Made by a program: the position numbers and the translations under genes
Assembly: GCF_030547685.1 (NCBI RefSeq)
Contig: NZ_JAUOQM010000012.1
Coordinates: 1 to 64,000 of the forward strand
Direction: 5' to 3'
Source of the DNA: Gilvimarinus sp. 2_MG-2023
Lineage (GTDB): Bacteria; Pseudomonadota; Gammaproteobacteria; Pseudomonadales; Cellvibrionaceae
Length of the DNA: 64,000 nt
Shown: in pieces, positions 29,224 through 38,472 of the stretch
Numbering within the stretch: the stretch's first letter is position 1
Layout: the number at the start of each line of letters is the position of its first letter
Notes under the pieces: generated by a model
What the model was told of the DNA's origin: nothing
The model's database searches: none
The model's input: only the letters and a program-made list of their open reading frames with translations

Positions 29224-29355
29224 AGTTGACTGCCGCCTTGGGCGGGGGTTACCTATATTTGAAACGACTGGGTGGGAGCGGGGCCAAAGGTCGGTGTACT
29301 TATTAGCAGAGCTCGCCGAGAAGGCGCAGCATTATACACGGCTTTGACGGTGTTT

Positions 29356-29982
29356 TCAGAGGTTGTCATGCTCGGCGAGAAGGTCTTCGGCCGCGTATAG
29401 ATCCTGGGGGGTATTGATATTGGTAAACGGATCGCAGGGCTCGGTGTCAAACTCTACCGCAACATGGGGTCTATCCCGAATCCAGTGCTGCAGCCAAGGC
29501 ACCTCATTTTGGTCCAGGGTGGCGCTTATTGTGGGTAATAGGTCAGTGTGCCAAAGAGCAAACACAGGGTGCATGCGGCCATCTGAGACGCACACTGCAA
29601 TTTGACTATCCGCCTCTAGCGCGTCGACTAATGTCGACACCATGTCGCGCGGGAAAAAGGGCGTATCGCAGGCAAAACTTGCCAGCCAATTGCTCTGGGG
29701 CTGATGTTCCTGCATCCAGCAAAGCGCGGCGTGGATACCCGCCATAGGGCCGGGAAAATCCCGATATTCGTCTGGGACCACTGCCAAGCGTGTGCGAGCA
29801 AAGCGCAGTGCATTGCCGTTGGCGCTCAGCAGTAAGTCGCTAACCTGAGGTTGTGCACGCTCAATGCTGCGGCTAAGCAGGGTTTTATCCCGCAAGGGGA
29901 GTAAGCACTTGTCGCCTCCGCCCATGCGTCTTGCCCGGCCTCCGGCCAGTAAAACGCCGGTCGGTAGAATGTTTGCGCTCAT
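29356..29982 (-). CDS. mobA: Molybdenum cofactor guanylyltransferase
   Basis: MobA joins GMP to molybdopterin to make the guanine-dinucleotide cofactor of DMSO-reductase family enzymes. The 208-residue protein has the nucleotidyltransferase start GVLLAGGRARRMGGGDKCLLPL and the DEYRDFPGPMAGIHAAL and CDTPFFP motifs. Length is normal. No other molybdenum cofactor gene is in the window. Confidence 0.92.
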   Translation of the reverse strand: MSANILPTGVLLAGGRARRMGGGDKCLLPLRDKTLLSRSIERAQPQVSDLLLSANGNALRFARTRLAVVPDEYRDFPGPMAGIHAALCWMQEHQPQSNWLASFACDTPFFPRDMVSTLVDALEADSQIAVCVSDGRMHPVFALWHTDLLPTISATLDQNEVPWLQHWIRDRPHVAVEFDTEPCDPFTNINTPQDLYAAEDLLAEHDNL

Positions 29983-30194
29983 GAGACCTCTAGTGTGGAT
30001 AAGTGCGCCAAGCAGTATACGGGGAACTTATTATTGAGTGTAGTCTTGAACGTGACTTTTTACCTGTGCGGCACTCCACAGGTGGGTAAGTCCAACCAGT
30101 GCGCTGCTACGTATCTTTCAATAGCGATCGTTTGCGCCGGTAGTGTGTAACCTTACCGTATAATAGAACAGATAAGTGAATAGCTGAGGTAACT

Positions 30195-30836
30195 ATGAGT
30201 CATATGTTTGAAGCCAAGCGCCGGGAGTACACACAAGGTGGTTTGCGCCGCACAGGACTGACCGCGTGTCCGTTTGAGCTGTTTGCTCGCTGGTTTGATC
30301 AAACCGAAGCGGCGGAATTGGTTGATCCCACCGCTATGGTACTGGCGACCGCCGATGCTATGGGGCAGCCGTCGCAGCGTATTGTTTTGCTCAAGCATCT
30401 AGATAAAGACGGTTTTGTGTTTTACACCAATCAGGCCAGCCGCAAGGGGCGCGAACTGCGTGAGAACCCCAAAGCCAGTTTGTTATTCCCTTGGCATGCG
30501 CTGGATCGTCAAGTAAAAGTGGCGGGTAGAGTTGAGTCGGTGAGTCAGCAAATGGCCGCCGACTATTTTGCCTCGCGGCCCCGGCAGAGCCAGTTAGCGG
30601 CATGGTCCTCGGCCCAAAGTGAGGTGATAGACTCACGCCAAGTTTTGCTCGACACCTATGAGCGAATGGAAAAAGAATTCGACCAGGTTCAGATTCCCAT
30701 GCCAGAAAGCTGGGGTGGGTACCGCGTCATTCCCGAGCGCATAGAGTTCTGGCAAGGTGGAGCCTATCGACTACACGATTGTTTCTGCTATATCCGCAGC
30801 GATGAGGGCTGGAGCGTTGAGCGACTAGCCCCTTAG
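30195..30836 (+). CDS. pdxH: Pyridoxamine 5'-phosphate oxidase
   Basis: PdxH is the FMN enzyme that oxidises PNP or PMP to pyridoxal phosphate. The 213-residue protein contains the FMN/phosphate-binding block (QRIVLLKHLDKDGFVFYTN, RQVKVAGRVE) and the C-terminal substrate segment (EFWQGGAYRLHDC). Length matches E. coli PdxH (218). Divergent from mobA, separated by 212 bases. Confidence 0.96.
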   Translation: MSHMFEAKRREYTQGGLRRTGLTACPFELFARWFDQTEAAELVDPTAMVLATADAMGQPSQRIVLLKHLDKDGFVFYTNQASRKGRELRENPKASLLFPWHALDRQVKVAGRVESVSQQMAADYFASRPRQSQLAAWSSAQSEVIDSRQVLLDTYERMEKEFDQVQIPMPESWGGYRVIPERIEFWQGGAYRLHDCFCYIRSDEGWSVERLAP

Positions 30837-30876
30837 TTTGACGTCAGCGTTACGCCGGTTCACTCATGGAGATAAT

Positions 30877-31848
30877 ATGCAAGCAATAGCTTATGCTGGC
30901 CCAGCAGCCACCGACTTGTACTTGGAGGAGGTGCACATTCCCGAGCCCGCGGCCGACGAGGTGTTAATCAAAGTAGCGGCGGCAGGGGTCAATCGCCCCG
31001 ACCTTCTACAGCGACAAGGCTTGTATCCACCACCTCAGGGAGCGTCCGAGCGTTTGGGGTTGGAGGTTGCCGGTGAAATCGTCGCGTGTGGCCGTGGAGG
31101 TAGTCACTGGCAGCCAGGGCAGCAGGTGTGTGCACTGGTCAATGGCGGCGGCTACGCTCAATATTGTGTGGCTAAAGCCGCTCAAACACTGCCGGTGCCC
31201 GAGGGAATGAGTATTCTCAGCGCCGCTGCCTTACCGGAGACTTTTTTTACTGTTTGGCACAACTTATTTCAGCGCGCGCAGTTGCGCCGTGGCGAGCGGG
31301 TTTTAATTCATGGAGGTAGCGGTGGTATTGGCACAACGGCGGTGCAAATGGCTACCGCAATGGGAGCACAAGTGATTACCACGGCGGGTAGTGACGCGAA
31401 ATGCGACTTGTTGCGTACACTGGGTGCTCAGACCGCAGTGAACTATCGGCGTCAGGATTTCGTCGAAATAACCCGCAACTTGGGCGGCGCCAACGTTATT
31501 CTAGATATGCTGGGGGGCGATCATATTGCGCGCAATATTAAAGCGGCGGCGGCCGATGGCCGCATTGTGAATATCGCCTACTTAAAGGGCGCGGTGGTGG
31601 AGGTTAATTTTACCCCGGTTATGCTGAAACGTTTGACGCTTACCGGCTCGACGTTGCGCGCGCAAACTGACCGGGCAAAACAAGAAATTGCGCAACAACT
31701 GCAGGAGCATATTTGGCCGTTATTGGCCGATGGCCTTATCGCCCCGGTTATCCATAAACATTTTAAGCTCGGCGAAGCTGCCCACGCACACAGAGTGATG
31801 GAGTCTCGCGAGCATATTGGTAAGTTGGTATTGGTAAATGACGACTGA
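30877..31848 (+). CDS. Zinc-type alcohol dehydrogenase-like quinone oxidoreductase
   Basis: A 323-residue medium-chain reductase of the PIG3/QOR type. The NADPH-binding motif is HGGSGGIGTTAVQMA and the N-terminal GroES-like domain has GVNRPDLLQRQGLYPPP. It lacks the structural and catalytic zinc cysteines. ATG 30877 is preceded by GGAG; the frame is open from 30838. It overlaps the CoA-transferase gene by 11 bases, so the two are co-translated, perhaps reducing and activating an organic acid. Confidence 0.9.
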   Translation: MQAIAYAGPAATDLYLEEVHIPEPAADEVLIKVAAAGVNRPDLLQRQGLYPPPQGASERLGLEVAGEIVACGRGGSHWQPGQQVCALVNGGGYAQYCVAKAAQTLPVPEGMSILSAAALPETFFTVWHNLFQRAQLRRGERVLIHGGSGGIGTTAVQMATAMGAQVITTAGSDAKCDLLRTLGAQTAVNYRRQDFVEITRNLGGANVILDMLGGDHIARNIKAAAADGRIVNIAYLKGAVVEVNFTPVMLKRLTLTGSTLRAQTDRAKQEIAQQLQEHIWPLLADGLIAPVIHKHFKLGEAAHAHRVMESREHIGKLVLVNDD

Positions 31849-33058
31849 GACAAACCCTCCTGTGCACAATAAACCTCTGTCCGGTATACGCGTGATTGAG
31901 TTCGGCCAGCTGATTGCCGGCCCTTTCGCCGGCTCTCTATTGGCGTACTTCGGCGCGGAGGTGATTAAGATCGAGCCACCGGGCAAAGGTGACCCTATTC
32001 GCGGCTGGCGCGCGGTGGAAAATGGTACTTCGTTTTGGTGGCATTCCATTGGGCGCAATAAAAAAAGTGTGAGTTTAGATTTGCGCACCGAAGCGGGGGC
32101 CAAAATTGCCAGGCGTTTAGCAGACACCGCCGACGTGGTGATTGAAAATTTCCGTCCCGGTGTTATGGAATCTTGGGGCTTAGGGCCAGAGTCGTTAAAA
32201 GTGGATAACCCCGATCTTGTCTACGCGCGTATTTCTGGTTATGGCCAAACTGGCCCCTACGCTAATAAGCCCGGCTTTGCTTCTGTATGTGAAGGTATGA
32301 GCGGGCTGCGCTATGTCAACGGGCATCCGGGCCAGGCACCAGTGAGGCCTAATTTGAGCATCGGTGATTCCATCGCCGGATTGCACGCAGCCTTTGGCAT
32401 TGTAATGGCGTTGCTTGGGCGTGAGCGTAAACTCTGTCAGGGGCAGGTGGTCGATGTCGCGCTCTACGAGTCCATTTTCAACCTGATGGAAGCGGTGGTG
32501 CCCGAGTACTCGGGTGCCGGAATTGTGCGCGAGCCCTCGGGCACAACCGTGACCGGCATTGTGCCCACCAACACCTATTTGTGCCGCGACGGTAAATACA
32601 TTGTCATTGGCGGTAATGGCGATTCCATTTTTAAACGATTAATGTGTGCCATTGACCGGGAAGATATGGCCAATGATCCGGCGCTCGCCGACAATGCCGG
32701 CCGAGTAGCGCAAGAGCCGTATATCGATTCTGTACTGGCCGATTGGTGTCAAAGCATCGATAGTCTGGCGGCCGTCGCGCAATTAGAGGCGGCTCGGGTA
32801 CCGGCGGGGCCGATATACAATGTGGCCGATATGTTTGCCGACGAACACTATCAGGCGCGGTCTATGTTCGAGCGGGTGGAAATCGATGGCAAGCCGTTAG
32901 ATATTCCCGCCATGGCTCCCAAGCTTGAGCAAACCCCCGGCGAAACACTCTGGAGTGGGCCCAGAGTGGGGGAGCATACCCAATCGGTGCTTACCGAGAC
33001 TTTGGGGTTGTCGGAATCTGAGCTCAATGATTTACGCGGGCAACATATTATCGATTAA
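31838..33058 (+). CDS. CaiB/BaiF family (class III) CoA-transferase
   Basis: A 406-residue family III CoA-transferase, moving CoA between organic acids. The opening RVIEFGQLIAGPFAGSLLAYFGAEVIKIEPP and the NKKSVSLDLR segment are diagnostic. The catalytic Asp is probably in the LSIGDSIAGLHA stretch. Substrates are unknown. It overlaps the quinone oxidoreductase gene and ends 412 bases before the TonB receptor. Confidence 0.92.
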   Translation: MTTETNPPVHNKPLSGIRVIEFGQLIAGPFAGSLLAYFGAEVIKIEPPGKGDPIRGWRAVENGTSFWWHSIGRNKKSVSLDLRTEAGAKIARRLADTADVVIENFRPGVMESWGLGPESLKVDNPDLVYARISGYGQTGPYANKPGFASVCEGMSGLRYVNGHPGQAPVRPNLSIGDSIAGLHAAFGIVMALLGRERKLCQGQVVDVALYESIFNLMEAVVPEYSGAGIVREPSGTTVTGIVPTNTYLCRDGKYIVIGGNGDSIFKRLMCAIDREDMANDPALADNAGRVAQEPYIDSVLADWCQSIDSLAAVAQLEAARVPAGPIYNVADMFADEHYQARSMFERVEIDGKPLDIPAMAPKLEQTPGETLWSGPRVGEHTQSVLTETLGLSESELNDLRGQHIID

Positions 33059-33470
33059 GTCGTGTGCACAAATTCCCAGGGCCAAAATTGCTGGTGAAAG
33101 AGACGCACCAGAGCTACAGTGTAGCTTGTAGAAGCGGTTGTTTTAGAATAAATACAAACAAATCAACAGCTTACTTTTTATTCGAAAGCTAATGCCTGAG
33201 ACTCTTAATGGGGGCTGCTAGGTTACTAACAGTTAGATCTATGAATAATAACTTCTTGTATAGATATCACCCACTATAACGGCCAAGGATTTTTTTTCGC
33301 CAGAGCTTGACAACGTTGTCCATAAAGTAGTTATATTAACTATCACCTAAGAATATATTTTATGAAAGTTAGTAACAACGGTTAATCGAAAAAGGTGACG
33401 GAGCGAGGGGTTGTCCTGAAGTAGGGGCAAGCAAAGGTTTTAATAAAGAATAAAAGGAAGGGGCAATAAT
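33059..33470. promoter_or_regulatory. Control region upstream of the TonB receptor
   Basis: The 412-base AT-rich region has no credible gene. It contains the GACAACGTTGTC operator at 33309-33320 with an overlapping TTGACA (33307-33312) and a TATATT (33332-33337) 19 bases further on, a plausible sigma-70 promoter. AAGGAAGGGG before ATG 33471 is a strong ribosome binding site. Confidence 0.65.
33309..33320. promoter_or_regulatory. NagR-like operator overlapping a -35 box upstream of the TonB receptor
   Basis: A perfect palindrome GACAACGTTGTC, identical over 17 bases (33304-33320) to the chitinase-upstream site. Its first half is also the TTGACA -35 element, so binding would block RNA polymerase. 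The operator ends 150 bases before the receptor ATG. Confidence 0.75.
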
Positions 33471-36400
33471 ATGCAATTTCATAAGAAGTTACTCAGTCTG
33501 GCAGTGTGCGCAGCAACAGCGGGGGTAGTGCTGCCTGCATACGGGCAAGACGAGGCGGCCGAATCGGAAGACCTAATAGAAGAGGTTGTGGTTCGGGGTA
33601 TTCGGGTCAGTATTGAAAATGCGCAACAGCGCAAACGTTTTGCTGATACCGTCAAAGATGTCATCACCGCTACGGATATTGGTGCCTTACCAGACAAGTC
33701 GGTGACTGAGGCCCTACAGCGTGTGCCGGGCGTGACAATTGAACGCTTTGCCTCTTCCGATGACCCCAAACACTACGCCGATGAGGGGACAGGCGTGCTG
33801 GTACGCGGTTTGGATCGCGTTCGCTCCGAGGTTAACGGTCGCGATGCATTCAGTGCGAACCCCTATGGCGGTTTAAATTACGAAGACTTTCCGGCCGAAT
33901 TATTGTCAGCGGTGGAGGTGGTAAAGAACCAAACAGCTGACCTTATCTCTGGTGGTATTGCCGGTACGGTAAATTTGATTTCACGTAAGCCTTTCGATTC
34001 CGAAGAGCAGATGATTTCATTTAACGCTAAAGTTAATTACGGTGATTTTCGCGAAGAGGCGACGCCGTCTTTCTCAGCACTTTTTTCCGATACCTGGGAA
34101 ACAGAGGCCGGTAAATTTGGCTTTCTGTTGGCTGGCTCTTTTTCCGAGTATCAAACCCGTGGTGATGGTATTGGTTTAGGTAATTTTCATTCCCGAGGAA
34201 TCGATGATACCCCGCCGGCCAGTTGGGATCACTGGGGTGGTATGGTATCCGAGCCGGGTAAGGTAGCCGGTTGGTGGGACAGCCCGTGCATGGATTGGAA
34301 TGGTAATAACGCTTGGACGTGGTTTCCTGAATGTTCTGGCCCGACCGCAAATCTAATCACCGAAGACGAAGCGCATCAATCCCCTTACGATGGGCCAGGC
34401 TTGGAAGGACAGCCTGAGGGCACAACTTGGTATGCCCCAGCGCAATATCACATTAGCACCGCTCAAAATGATCGTGAGCGCACAGGTATTACTACCTCGT
34501 TACAGTGGGCAAATACCGATGAAACAATAGTTGCTACCTTAGAGCATATTAATTCCGAGGCAACTCTAGAGTGGGATGAACGGCGGATTAGCCAAGCCGC
34601 TCAAGGTTTTAAATCTTGGATGGGGCGCAGCCATAACTGGGAAGGGGACCCTGAAAACGGTCACCCACTTACTATCGATGATGAAGGGTTTTTAACCTCC
34701 GGTATTGGTCTTGGGGTCGAGCCCGAAGTCCCTTTGATGTATATCACGCGCTGGAACTATCAGGAAAATACGGTTGAGGATACCTCATTCAATTTGGCTT
34801 TAACCCCGAATGATCGATTGTCAATTGAGCTTGATTACCAGCACATTGAATCGGAGCAATTAGTTCACAACTACAGTTTGTCTGCGCGTACAGCCGGCAG
34901 CGTGGTAAATCAGTTGCTGCCTTTTTACTTGGATCTGCGATCTGACCTCCCAACCATTGAATATTTAAACGACGATCTGGATCTGTATGGTTGGATCGAA
35001 GAGGGCGTACACCCCGCCGTATTTATGGGGTCGGGCATGCAGCAAGAAGAGCTTAATACGGCGGAATCAGATAGCTTTAAAGTTGACGCCACTTATGAGT
35101 TTGATGGTGTGTTCTCTGCAATTAAAGCCGGTGCGTATTATTCCGATAAGGAGTTAGTGGTGCGCAATACCGAATACTCGGCATGGCAGCCTATCTCAAC
35201 CCCTTGGGTGGCCGAGCAACGTGTAGAGTCGGCATCCGCACTGCGCCCCGACTTGTATGATCAGATAGATCTTTCGGATTATTATCACGGCGATGTGTTG
35301 CAAGGCGATGTGCAATCGTTCTTATTCCCTGATTTAGACTTGGTGAAAAACTACGCCAATACACTGCGCAATGCATGCGACGAGGGTTGGTCAACTCAGG
35401 GCGACGAGGCGGGTAATGCGGCCGATGGTAGTGGCGGTTGCGCTCTACCTTATTCAGATATGGAAGGTCGTATTGATGGCGCATTTGCGGCGCATGATAT
35501 CAGTAAGGCAAAGGAAGAGCGTGCCGAATTCTATCTGCGCGGTGATTTCGATTTTGACAGCGTCGGTATTCCGTTGAAGGGTAACTTGGGTCTGCGTTAT
35601 GTCAGTTATCAATTGGAATCCACCGGTTATCTGGTGCTGCCAGACAGCGCCAGTCGCGGCAGTGCTCAAACGGCTGAGTATCTAGAGGATGAATACAAAT
35701 CGATTTATGATTTGGCCAATGGTGAGTCTATGCAGAGCACCGTTGAGGGTACTGACTACGATACATTGTTGCCAAGTTTGAACTTAAGTTATGGTCTTAC
35801 CGAAGACATCGTGATTCGCTTTGGTGCCTCTAAAGGTCTGTACTTTCCAAGCCTCGTGGATACTCGTAACCGTGCAATTGTCGAGTTAACAGTTGACCCC
35901 TATTTGCAAGATGAGTCTCTACCGCAAGACAGCGAAACCAATCCGGTGCTTGGCATTGATAGTGTCGCGCTCAACGCCGATGCGAGTAACCCGTACCTGG
36001 AGCCGGAAGAATCCATTAACTTGGATTTGACCACAGAATGGTATTTTGCACCTGCGGGCTCATTGACAGTTGGGGTCTTTCATAAAGAGTTAGATAATAT
36101 TATTCGCAGTCGTCAGTTTGATATGAATATTGAACACGCTGGAACACTTCATGCGGTGTCGGCTTACGGTCCTGCCAATACAGGCTCGGGTAATATCCGC
36201 GGTGTGGAATTTTCTTACTCACAATTTTATGATTTCCTGCCGGGTGTGCTAAGCGGTTTGGGGCTGCAGTTTAACTATACCTATATTGATCAAGAGGGTT
36301 TAGAAGATCCAACCAGCGCACCGCCACAAAGCAGTCGTTTTGATGCCGGAGGCACCCCTGAAGATGCAGCCACGGTTGATGAGCGCAATACATTCCGTGT

Positions 36401-36752
36401 TTTCAGTGGGCTGCCATTACAAGGTTACTCCGATGAAAATTTAAATATTGTCGGTATGTATGAGTATGAAGATATATCTTTTAGATTGGCCTACACATGG
36501 CGCTCTGAGTATCTGTTAACGACTCGCGAATCGGAAGATTTTGCGCCGGTATACACAGAGGACTCTGGCATGATGGATGCCAGCTTGTACTATACAATTA
36601 ACGACAATATCAAAGTGGGTATTGAAGGCAGTAACTTGTTAGGAGAAGAGACCAAAACACAATACCAATTCAATCAGCAAGGCGATAGAACTCAAGCCCT
36701 TAGTTTTACCACCGATCGTCGCTATGCACTGAGTGTCCGCGCGACTTTCTAA
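33471..36752 (+). CDS. TonB-dependent outer-membrane receptor, probable chitooligosaccharide/GlcNAc uptake
   Basis: The 1093-residue protein has a signal peptide ending near AYGQ, a TonB box-like region (EEVVVRGIR), a plug domain (about 45-170, with ADTVKDVITATDIGALPDKSVTEALQRVPGV) and a large beta-barrel ending in an aromatic (RATF). The size and the plug signature are those of the Xanthomonas/Caulobacter-type carbohydrate receptors. The shared operator with the chitinase suggests it takes up chitin fragments, similar in role to NagP of Shewanella; that is an inference. It is followed by a strong terminator and then the halogenase-like gene. Confidence 0.9.
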   Translation: MQFHKKLLSLAVCAATAGVVLPAYGQDEAAESEDLIEEVVVRGIRVSIENAQQRKRFADTVKDVITATDIGALPDKSVTEALQRVPGVTIERFASSDDPKHYADEGTGVLVRGLDRVRSEVNGRDAFSANPYGGLNYEDFPAELLSAVEVVKNQTADLISGGIAGTVNLISRKPFDSEEQMISFNAKVNYGDFREEATPSFSALFSDTWETEAGKFGFLLAGSFSEYQTRGDGIGLGNFHSRGIDDTPPASWDHWGGMVSEPGKVAGWWDSPCMDWNGNNAWTWFPECSGPTANLITEDEAHQSPYDGPGLEGQPEGTTWYAPAQYHISTAQNDRERTGITTSLQWANTDETIVATLEHINSEATLEWDERRISQAAQGFKSWMGRSHNWEGDPENGHPLTIDDEGFLTSGIGLGVEPEVPLMYITRWNYQENTVEDTSFNLALTPNDRLSIELDYQHIESEQLVHNYSLSARTAGSVVNQLLPFYLDLRSDLPTIEYLNDDLDLYGWIEEGVHPAVFMGSGMQQEELNTAESDSFKVDATYEFDGVFSAIKAGAYYSDKELVVRNTEYSAWQPISTPWVAEQRVESASALRPDLYDQIDLSDYYHGDVLQGDVQSFLFPDLDLVKNYANTLRNACDEGWSTQGDEAGNAADGSGGCALPYSDMEGRIDGAFAAHDISKAKEERAEFYLRGDFDFDSVGIPLKGNLGLRYVSYQLESTGYLVLPDSASRGSAQTAEYLEDEYKSIYDLANGESMQSTVEGTDYDTLLPSLNLSYGLTEDIVIRFGASKGLYFPSLVDTRNRAIVELTVDPYLQDESLPQDSETNPVLGIDSVALNADASNPYLEPEESINLDLTTEWYFAPAGSLTVGVFHKELDNIIRSRQFDMNIEHAGTLHAVSAYGPANTGSGNIRGVEFSYSQFYDFLPGVLSGLGLQFNYTYIDQEGLEDPTSAPPQSSRFDAGGTPEDAATVDERNTFRVFSGLPLQGYSDENLNIVGMYEYEDISFRLAYTWRSEYLLTTRESEDFAPVYTEDSGMMDASLYYTINDNIKVGIEGSNLLGEETKTQYQFNQQGDRTQALSFTTDRRYALSVRATF

Positions 36753-36779
36753 ACCGTTTATATGTGGTAAATGGACCTC

Positions 36780-36809
36780 AAAACGCGCAGCATATGCTGC
36801 GCGTTTTTT
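36780..36809 (+). terminator. Intrinsic terminator after the TonB receptor
   Basis: AAAACGCGCAGCAT is followed at once by its complement and a T-run. The stem is long and perfect, so much of the receptor transcript should end here, which puts the halogenase-like gene at a lower level or under its own promoter. Confidence 0.92.
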
Positions 36810-36874
36810 ATTGTCGGCAGGTTAATGTATGCTCGTAATCAGGTGGTGATTGACGAGCTTGAGGTAAAGTGGTT

Positions 36875-38407
36875 ATGCAAAACAAAAAAATTGCAATCGT
36901 GGGCGGTGGTACGGCCGGCTGGTTGGCGGCAAACCATATGGGGCTAGAGCTTGGCACCCGAGAGGGCGTCAGTATTACGGTGATCGAATCTCCCGATATA
37001 CCCACTATCGGTGTCGGCGAGGGAACTGTCGCCGTGATTCGCAATAGCCTTGAGAAGCTGGGTATTAGTGAAGCGCAATTATTATTGCGCTGCCAAACGA
37101 CGTTAAAGATGGGGATTAAGTTCGTGGATTGGCTGGCGCCTAAATCAGAGCGCACCGATAACTTTTTTTATCACCCCTTTGACCCACCGTACCCTGCCGG
37201 GGTCGATGCCACCGATTACTGGCTTGATAAAGGCAAAACTGGATTTTCACAATTAACCAAGTCCTACCGACTGGCTGAAAAGAACTTAAGCCCCAAGTTA
37301 AGGGGGGCAAAACCCTACCGGGGTGAGGTAGGTTATGCCTATCACTTTGATGCGAGAAAATTTGCCGAATTGTTGGCCGAGAATGCCAGAAAACGATTCG
37401 GTATTCACTACCAACAGCAAACTGTTACCTCGGCCAACTTGGATGAGAAAGGCTATATTCAATCGCTTAATTATGCTGATGGAAATTGTGAAAGTTTTGA
37501 TTTTTACGTCGACTGCAGTGGCTTTTCATCGCTCATTATCGGCCAAACTTTGGAAGTGCCCTGGGTGGATAAAAGCGAGCAAATATTGCCGGACCAAGCG
37601 CTCGCCCTGCAAGTGCCTACCGCACCCGAGGCGGATCTCGCTCCATACACGACTGCCACAGCACACAGCGCAGGCTGGATTTGGGATATACCACTCACCA
37701 CAAGGCGCGGAACTGGGTTTGTTTATTCCTCGTCGCATATGACTGAGCAGCAAGCCGTCGCAGATTTTGCTCGCTATCACGGTGAAGACTTTAACGAAAA
37801 TTACCTTCGAAAAATTCCGATGAAAACCGGTTACCGTCGATCTTTTTGGCAAAAAAATTGTGTGGCGCTAGGGTTGGCGCAAGGCTTCGTCGAGCCACTG
37901 GAAGCAACGTCTATAGTGATTACCGATTACTGCGCCGCCCTGATCGCGCGATTGTTGCCAGAGCGGCAAGAAGACATGCCAGCACGCTCACAACAAGTTA
38001 ATCGGCGAGTGGAGTACATTTGGGAGCGCGTGATTGACTTTATCCAGCTGCACTATTGCATTTCAGATCGCAGAGACAGCAACTTTTGGCGCGACTGCAC
38101 CGACCGGGCGGTCATGTCGGATGTCTTGCAAGAAAGATTGGCGTTGTGGGAAACCTATACCCCAATGCTGTACGACTTTTCGGCTGATATCGAATTTTTT
38201 CAACGCGAAAGCTATCTTTGCATACTTTATGGCATGGAATATTCTACACGCCCAGTGGGGCGTCTCAGTGACTACGATGTCTTCGTGGAGTCTAAAATAA
38301 GGGAGCATGCCCACACGGTCGATCAACTGGAGCGCTCATTAATTGGTCAGCGTCAATGGCTTAATGAGCTATATGCATACGCCGCTCATGCCCAAAAAAC
38401 ATCGTAA
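36875..38407 (+). CDS. Tryptophan halogenase-like flavin-dependent protein
   Basis: The 510-residue protein belongs to the flavin-dependent tryptophan halogenase family. It has an FAD-binding GGGTAGWLAA near the N-terminus, a conserved lysine region (LKMGIKFVDW) and the halogenase signature GWIWDIP (WxWxIP). Members of this family often sit beside TonB receptors in carbohydrate loci of Xanthomonas, Caulobacter and marine gammaproteobacteria, where no halogenated product is known and the function is unclear. ATG 36875 was chosen; GTG 36869 is in frame just upstream. It follows the receptor after a terminator and is 122 bases away. Confidence 0.88.
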   Translation: MQNKKIAIVGGGTAGWLAANHMGLELGTREGVSITVIESPDIPTIGVGEGTVAVIRNSLEKLGISEAQLLLRCQTTLKMGIKFVDWLAPKSERTDNFFYHPFDPPYPAGVDATDYWLDKGKTGFSQLTKSYRLAEKNLSPKLRGAKPYRGEVGYAYHFDARKFAELLAENARKRFGIHYQQQTVTSANLDEKGYIQSLNYADGNCESFDFYVDCSGFSSLIIGQTLEVPWVDKSEQILPDQALALQVPTAPEADLAPYTTATAHSAGWIWDIPLTTRRGTGFVYSSSHMTEQQAVADFARYHGEDFNENYLRKIPMKTGYRRSFWQKNCVALGLAQGFVEPLEATSIVITDYCAALIARLLPERQEDMPARSQQVNRRVEYIWERVIDFIQLHYCISDRRDSNFWRDCTDRAVMSDVLQERLALWETYTPMLYDFSADIEFFQRESYLCILYGMEYSTRPVGRLSDYDVFVESKIREHAHTVDQLERSLIGQRQWLNELYAYAAHAQKTS

Positions 38408-38472
38408 CGCGTTAGAATAGAGTGTGGCCCACAGGACTCATCCGAGGGCCTTAACGCAAGAGTACAGTTATC

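Noticed and set aside
36869-38407. A halogenated natural-product gene cluster
   Set aside because: There are no synthase, tailoring or flavin reductase genes beside the halogenase-like gene; the neighbours are a TonB receptor and housekeeping genes.
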